59,857 nucleotides of DNA from Planctomycetaceae bacterium (GTDB lineage Bacteria; Planctomycetota; Planctomycetia; Pirellulales; Thermoguttaceae): contig JAAYAY010000325.1 in assembly GCA_012719125.1 (NCBI GenBank), positions 1 through 59,857 of the forward strand. Reading direction: 5' to 3'. The position numbers and the translations under genes are program-made. The notes under the pieces are model-generated. The model had not been told where the DNA came from, did not search any database, and worked only from the letters and a program-made list of their open reading frames with translations. Shown here piece by piece: positions 55,599-59,857 of the stretch (its first letter is position 1; every line of letters begins with the position of its first letter).

Positions 55599-56630
55599 AT
55601 GCCGAACGCACTGGTTGTTCTCGTCGCCCTCGGCCTCCTCGCCCTCCTCCTCGACCTCGGCGGCCGCCTCTTCGGCACCTACGCCCAGACGCCCCTGCGT
55701 GCCGCCTCGCGGATCACGATCGTCACGGCCGCGTGCTTCGCCCTCATGGCGCCGGCGCTCATCTCATTTGCCCTGGAAGAAGGCTCTTCACCCCGCGGGC
55801 TGTGGTTCTCAGCCGGATTGGGGCTCGTCGCCGTGCTCCATTTCCTGTTCCCCTTCCGCTTCGGGATCCGGAGATCCAGCGGAGACTCGCCGGCGCAGGT
55901 TCAACCCCTGATTCCCGGAATGCAGATCCGCGCGGAAACCTTCGCAAGCAAACTGATCCCTGCCGCCGCCGACGGCTTGGAGTGCCTCGTACTGTCCGAC
56001 CTTCACTGCAACACGCGGCACAAGCTGGAACTGCTCCGGCGGATCGTTGAGACACTGAAGAACGAAACAGTCGATTGTGTGTTCGTTCTCGGCGACCTGG
56101 GTGAAAAGAACGCCTTGATCCCCGACGTCCTCGCGGCGATTGCCCAACTCCCGCACAAACACGGCACGTTCCTCGTCCGCAGCAACCACGACTTTGAGGG
56201 CGGGCGCGACGAAGTCGTGGAACAGACGGCCGCAGAGCATTCAATCCGCGTGTTGGCCAATGACGCAGCCACGCTGCCCGATCTTGGCATCTGCCTACTG
56301 GGACTAGAATACCCGTGGAATCAACAAGGCACACCGTCCCCGCCCGATGGCACCTTCACGATCGGCCTGACCCACACCCCGGACAACCTCACCCACTTCG
56401 CCCGCCTGCACGTGTCCCTCTCAGTCGCCGGGCATACGCACGGCGGAAAGATCCGCTTGCCCTGGATCGGTCCGCTCCTGGTCCCCAGCAAGTTCGGCCG
56501 GCTCCTGGATTACGGCTGGTTCCGAACATGCGAGAGCCGGATGTTCGTCACCAAGGGAATCGGTTACTTCCCAGGGCTCTTCGGCAGTCGCGGCGAGGTA
56601 CTGAAGCTGCGCCTGAAGCGAATCCCGTAG
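55599..56630 (+). CDS. metallophosphoesterase (YkuE-like), membrane-anchored
   Basis: A 343-residue protein with three N-terminal hydrophobic segments (LVVLVALGLLALLLDLGG, ACFALMAPALISFAL, LVAVLHFLFPF) and a calcineurin-like phosphoesterase domain: SDLHCN, VLGDLGE, RSNHDFEGG, LTHTPDN and AGHTHGGKIRLP. The usual GNHD motif is SNHD here; the metal-binding Asn and His are kept. YkuE-like members act on phosphodiesters at the membrane. GAGAG lies 7 bp before the ATG at 55599; a GTG at 55587 overlapping the upstream stop is an alternative start. Confidence 0.88.
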   Translation: MPNALVVLVALGLLALLLDLGGRLFGTYAQTPLRAASRITIVTAACFALMAPALISFALEEGSSPRGLWFSAGLGLVAVLHFLFPFRFGIRRSSGDSPAQVQPLIPGMQIRAETFASKLIPAAADGLECLVLSDLHCNTRHKLELLRRIVETLKNETVDCVFVLGDLGEKNALIPDVLAAIAQLPHKHGTFLVRSNHDFEGGRDEVVEQTAAEHSIRVLANDAATLPDLGICLLGLEYPWNQQGTPSPPDGTFTIGLTHTPDNLTHFARLHVSLSVAGHTHGGKIRLPWIGPLLVPSKFGRLLDYGWFRTCESRMFVTKGIGYFPGLFGSRGEVLKLRLKRIP

Positions 56631-56694
56631 GTTGGCTCTCCCGAGCCGACCAGAAGAACCGCCAGAAAACTCGGCTCTGGAGAGCCAAGCTACG
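56626..56694. repeat. inverted pair of TTGGCTC palindromic units
   Basis: CGTAGGTTGGCTCTCC (56626-56641) is complementary to GGAGAGCCAAGCTACG (56679-56694) with one mismatch, and each half is itself a palindromic unit of the TTGGCTC family. It lies between the convergent phosphoesterase and oxidoreductase genes and starts inside the last codons of the former. Confidence 0.75.
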
Positions 56695-56721
56695 AAATGG
56701 GGAACATGTGTCCCACGTCCT

Positions 56722-58158
56722 TCAACTCACCTCTTCCACCACAAACGGCTTCCGATAACTCGCACGGCGCAGCAACCGGTTGGCGTCCTCCGCTCGCGCC
56801 CCGGTGAACTGTTCCGAATCGGCATCGAACGTGAGCGTTGGCCCCACCGTCAACTGCGACTTGGCCGAGTCGATTCCCAGGTCGTCGAGATGGCCCAGCA
56901 TCCGGTCGATCGTCGACTTCGTCTCGGACGTGGCTTCGTTGTACGCCCGGTCGAAGCGGTCCACACCGGTTGCGCCCAGGTGATACGACACGTTGCCCTG
57001 CAAGGCCAGTCCACCCGAGATATGCCCGACCTCGACGGGACAGGTGAGCTTCTCTCGCGAACCGCTGCGCACCGCGTCGATGAAGTTGGCCGGGTGCAGT
57101 TTGCCTTCCTTCTCGGTCTGCTTCTCGACCGTCTTGCCGTCGCGGTCGCGAACCTCAACGTGGTTGGCGCCCAGGATCGTCCCGTTCTCGCACTCCACGA
57201 TGAACCCGTGCTGCAAGCCCTGGTACTCGCCGGCCTTCCGCGCCCCCGGCTTCTCGGCCAGGTTGTGGACCTCGGCGATGATCGGGGCCGGCTGGAAGTC
57301 GTAATAGGCGACCAGCGTGTTGGGAGTCTCGCCCGCGTCGTTCCAATACAGTCGACCGCCGACGGCCGCCACGGCCGGCGCCAACTTCTCCTGCCCCAGG
57401 GCCCAGCAGGCCAGGTCGAGCATGTGGCAGCCGTTGTTGGCCAGTTCGCCGTTGCCGGTCTCCCACATCCAGTGCCAATCATAATGGAGCTCGTTGCGGT
57501 AGATCGGGCTCATCGGCGCCGGCCCGGCCCACAGGTTGTAGTCCACCTCCGGCGGGATCGGCATCGGCTCCGATCGCTTGCCGATCGACTCGCGAAACTT
57601 GCGGGTGACAACCCGGGCGCGGATCGGGCGGCCGAACTCCCCGGCACGAATCCGTTCCATGATCGACCGGATAATCGGGAAAGACCGCCGGTGGGTGCCG
57701 CACTGGACGATCCGGTCATACTTCCTCGCCGCCCGCACCATCTGCTGCGATTCCCACAGCCGGTAAGCCAGGGGCTTCTCGGCATACACGTGCTTGCCCG
57801 CCTCGCAGGCCCAGATCGCCGCCAGGGCATGCCAGTGGTTCGGCGTGGCGCTCACCACGGCGTCGACCGAATCGCTCTCAATCACCCGGCGAAGATCGGT
57901 CTCGACCTTGGCGGAATCGACGCCCGTCAGATCGGCCACCTGCTTGGCCTTCTCGGCCGCACGACTCGAGTCGGGATCGCAGACCGACACGATCCGAACG
58001 TCGGGGATCTTGGCGAACTGCGGAATCAATTGCCCGCCTCGCCACCCGGCCCCCACGAGGCCGATGCGAATCGCGTCGTTCGGTCCCGCCGCTCGGGATG
58101 TCGACGAAAGCAGCGTAGCCGCCGTGGCGGCGAGGAATTGTCTACGCGTGGTGTTCAT
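56722..58158 (-). CDS. Tat-exported Gfo/Idh/MocA-family oxidoreductase
   Basis: A 478-residue exported dehydrogenase-like protein. The Tat signal is MNTTRRQFLAATAATLLSST, the Rossmann motif is IGLVGAGWRGGQ, ATPNHWHALAA and VYAEKPLAYRL supply the catalytic-type lysine block, and CGTHRRSFP the substrate side. It is more distant from the tandem pair near 34-36 kb than those are from each other. The precise sugar substrate is unknown. The upstream region has nested inverted repeats. Confidence 0.92.
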   Translation of the reverse strand: MNTTRRQFLAATAATLLSSTSRAAGPNDAIRIGLVGAGWRGGQLIPQFAKIPDVRIVSVCDPDSSRAAEKAKQVADLTGVDSAKVETDLRRVIESDSVDAVVSATPNHWHALAAIWACEAGKHVYAEKPLAYRLWESQQMVRAARKYDRIVQCGTHRRSFPIIRSIMERIRAGEFGRPIRARVVTRKFRESIGKRSEPMPIPPEVDYNLWAGPAPMSPIYRNELHYDWHWMWETGNGELANNGCHMLDLACWALGQEKLAPAVAAVGGRLYWNDAGETPNTLVAYYDFQPAPIIAEVHNLAEKPGARKAGEYQGLQHGFIVECENGTILGANHVEVRDRDGKTVEKQTEKEGKLHPANFIDAVRSGSREKLTCPVEVGHISGGLALQGNVSYHLGATGVDRFDRAYNEATSETKSTIDRMLGHLDDLGIDSAKSQLTVGPTLTFDADSEQFTGARAEDANRLLRRASYRKPFVVEEVS

Positions 58159-58168
58159 GAGGATCTCT

Positions 58169-58488
58169 CGTAGGGTGGGCCAGAACGGACCAGTACGAAA
58201 AAGCTCTTGCTAAACGGATAATCTCCCAATGGCGTTTCAGTTGGAACTGTCGGTTCCCTAGTGTCGGCCCACCATGATCCAGATTCCCCTTCATGCCGCG
58301 TGCATCGAAGCAGACGTCGCTCCCATCGACGTCATGTATGCGTCTCCGGCATGATGCGGGCTTCCTGGGATCGATCGCGTAACATGGTGGGCCGCGTTGG
58401 CGTGTCGGTTGTGTGTGGTTCTCAGGATATGGCGAATGGATCCGTAATTCGAACGCGGATTGAGATGGTCCACTTGGCCCACCCTACG
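58169..58488. repeat. 320-bp element with nested inverted repeats
   Basis: The outer arms CGTAGGGTGGGCCA (58169-58182) and TGGCCCACCCTACG (58475-58488) are perfect 14-bp complements. Inside, CGGCCCACCATG (58265-58276) and CATGGTGGGCCG (58383-58394) are perfect 12-bp complements. No gene lies between. Size and nested termini suggest a non-autonomous, MITE-like element or a cluster of palindromic units. Confidence 0.75.
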
Positions 58489-58490
58489 AA

Positions 58491-59477
58491 TTACTTCTGC
58501 TTCTCCAACTTCGTGAAGAAGTCGCGGAAAATCGGGTCGCGTTGGACAAAGTTGACCGAGCGGATGAAGTGTCGCGACTCGTCGAAGCTGAAGGTGTAGT
58601 TGTCGGTGACGATCGGGCTGTGAACCAGGTCGGAGGGGAGCCACTTGGCGTTGATCACCCAGGCCACCGCCGTCATGTCCCACAGAACCTTCGACCAGGC
58701 GAAGTGGTCTTTGCGATAGTCCTTGAAAATCTCCAACAGGTAGTCGCCGATGGCGCCGCGGCCCGCCACGTAGGTTTCCATTTCCGGAACGGTCGTGGTG
58801 AAGTGGGTCACCACCGGCGTGCAGGGAAGCTGCACGACCGGAACGCCGCTGTCGAAGATCACCCGCGCGGCGTTCAGATCCTGGCGATAGTTGAACTCGC
58901 GTTGATGGGCCCAATGCAGTCCGTTGCCGCCCAGCCACACGACCACGATGTTGCTGATGATCGACGGTTCGGCCTGGATCGCACTGGCGACGTTGGTGAT
59001 CGCGCCGACGGCAACCACGTAGAGCGGATCCTCCGGGCTGCTTCTCTTCGCCCGCTCGATCAGGTCCAGCACGGCCGGGCTCTTCTCGGGATTCTTGACG
59101 TCCACCAGGTAGTTCGTGCTCCCCTTGAAGGCGAACCCTTCCGGCGACTTGTCCAGCCGGCTGAGGATGCGGAGGATCTCTTCGTAGCTCTTCTCCATGC
59201 CGTCGCCGGGGCCCGAGGAGCGGCTGTTGTGGAACGGAGCCGCATAGACCGCCTGAACATTCAGTTCCGGCGAGATGATCGCGTAGACCACGGCGAACTG
59301 GTCGTCGATCTCGTTGAACGTGTCGGTGTCCAGCACCATCCGCACAGGCCGTTGTGTGGGCGGCGCGAGCATCTTGATCCGCTGTCCTTCGCTGATGGGC
59401 GGATACTTCTGGGCGAAGGCCGGGCAGGCGGCAAACAGGACGAGGAGGAAGAGGATACCGGAGGTTTTCGTGCTCAT
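58491..59477 (-). CDS. exported nucleoside hydrolase-like protein
   Basis: A 328-residue protein with a signal peptide (SGILFLLVLFAACPAFAQ) and a nucleoside-hydrolase domain. The N-terminal motif is MVLDTDTFNEIDDQFAVVYA (the D-x-D ... DD calcium site with a slightly different spacing from the cytosolic copy at 51564). VVAVGAITNVASAI corresponds to the ALGPLTN block. Exported members of this family would act on nucleosides or similar glycosides in the periplasm. AAGG lies 8 bp before the ATG at 59477; the frame is open to 59528. Substrate uncertain. Confidence 0.88.
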   Translation of the reverse strand: MSTKTSGILFLLVLFAACPAFAQKYPPISEGQRIKMLAPPTQRPVRMVLDTDTFNEIDDQFAVVYAIISPELNVQAVYAAPFHNSRSSGPGDGMEKSYEEILRILSRLDKSPEGFAFKGSTNYLVDVKNPEKSPAVLDLIERAKRSSPEDPLYVVAVGAITNVASAIQAEPSIISNIVVVWLGGNGLHWAHQREFNYRQDLNAARVIFDSGVPVVQLPCTPVVTHFTTTVPEMETYVAGRGAIGDYLLEIFKDYRKDHFAWSKVLWDMTAVAWVINAKWLPSDLVHSPIVTDNYTFSFDESRHFIRSVNFVQRDPIFRDFFTKLEKQK

Positions 59478-59585
59478 CGGAGACCTTTCATTACGGGCGT
59501 CGCGTATAGTGAGTCCAAGTGCCCACAATACGCGAAAAGTCCGCGGGTCGCAAGCGCCGACGGCAGACCTGCCCGCTCCGTCGTC

Positions 59586-59738
59586 TCAGCCCGCCGCTTC
59601 TCGCCACGGCCAATCCGGCAACGATGCCAGGAAGTCGGGATGCACGCCCTTGACCCAAGCCAGGCCGTTGGTGATTTCGGTAGCCTTCACTAGCGGCTGT
59701 TGGAAGATGACGAGCCAGAAGACGCCGACGAGTGCCAC
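59586..59738 (-). CDS. possible 50-residue protein or C-terminal gene remnant
   Basis: A frame from GTG 59738 to TGA 59586 reads VALVGVFWLVIFQQPLVKAT and GLAWVKGVHPDFLASLPDWP, ending in WREAAG. The Trp/Pro-rich end looks like real protein sequence, perhaps the end of a longer gene, but an in-frame TAA lies just upstream of the GTG. The start overlaps a GTGGCA-type repeat. No family recognised. Confidence 0.25.
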   Translation of the reverse strand: MALVGVFWLVIFQQPLVKATEITNGLAWVKGVHPDFLASLPDWPWREAAG

Positions 59739-59857
59739 CCTACGCCGTTAACCATACCGAACAGCGGGAAGAAGTGATATTGCAAAAAATGCCTTGATAC
59801 GGCAAGGATTCTTGTTTTTCAGGATAGATCCTGGACTGCATTCATCGTGCAGTTCCC

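Overview
The window looks like a chromosome segment of a planctomycete (Planctomycetota, probably the Pirellulales and relatives). The evidence is the mix of genes: sulfatases, Tat-exported Gfo/Idh/MocA oxidoreductases, a DUF1080 hydrolase, a UroD-family methyltransferase, a fragment of a multi-domain CxxCH protein, short proteins starting with an arginine-rich patch and one membrane segment, and many intergenic palindromes. GC is high except in a few islands. No rRNA, convincing tRNA or CRISPR array was seen.

Layout. The left edge (1-170) holds a fragment of a tyrosine recombinase, then a 54-bp tandem repeat. alaS and a NUDIX hydrolase follow. Positions 4313-11352 form an exopolysaccharide locus read outward from a central gap: an O-antigen ligase/polymerase and a Wzz-type protein leftward; a GNAT/FemAB-like transferase, a NodB deacetylase and a Wzx-type flippase rightward. 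A secreted DUF1080 protein comes next. From 12.3 to 17.7 kb is accessory DNA: a small toxin-antitoxin-like pair, a secreted glycoside hydrolase, a lower-GC two-gene nuclease module (PD-(D/E)XK plus GIY-YIG) and an orphan antitoxin-like gene that overlaps a sulfatase-fold protein lacking its catalytic cysteine. Positions 19.1-36.4 kb are mostly housekeeping and catabolic: a large family-10-like glycosyl hydrolase, a diguanylate cyclase, ferritin, a UroD-family enzyme coupled to a sulfatase, purF, proB, a GspF-like protein, lexA, a receiver protein and two tandem oxidoreductases.

The most interesting part is 36.4-45.0 kb. After 1.25 kb without genes there is the N-terminal fragment of a type III restriction (Res-like) subunit, then one intact 2026-codon gene, then the C-terminal fragment of a type III methyltransferase (Mod-like) subunit. 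The large protein has an N-terminal PD-(D/E)XK (Cap4/Mrr-like) nuclease, a STAND/NB-ARC-type NTPase core and about 1500 residues of helical sensor-like sequence. This is the architecture of Avs-type antiphage STAND proteins, here replacing the middle of a type III restriction-modification locus.

From 45 to 59.9 kb the window returns to core functions: fabZ, a 32-residue basic peptide, an HpnN-like RND exporter, an MFS transporter overlapping trpD, two nucleoside hydrolases (one cytosolic, one exported), a truncated CxxCH protein, a membrane-anchored small protein coupled to a metallophosphoesterase, and a third Gfo/Idh/MocA oxidoreductase. Several families of perfect or near-perfect palindromes fill the gaps between these genes.
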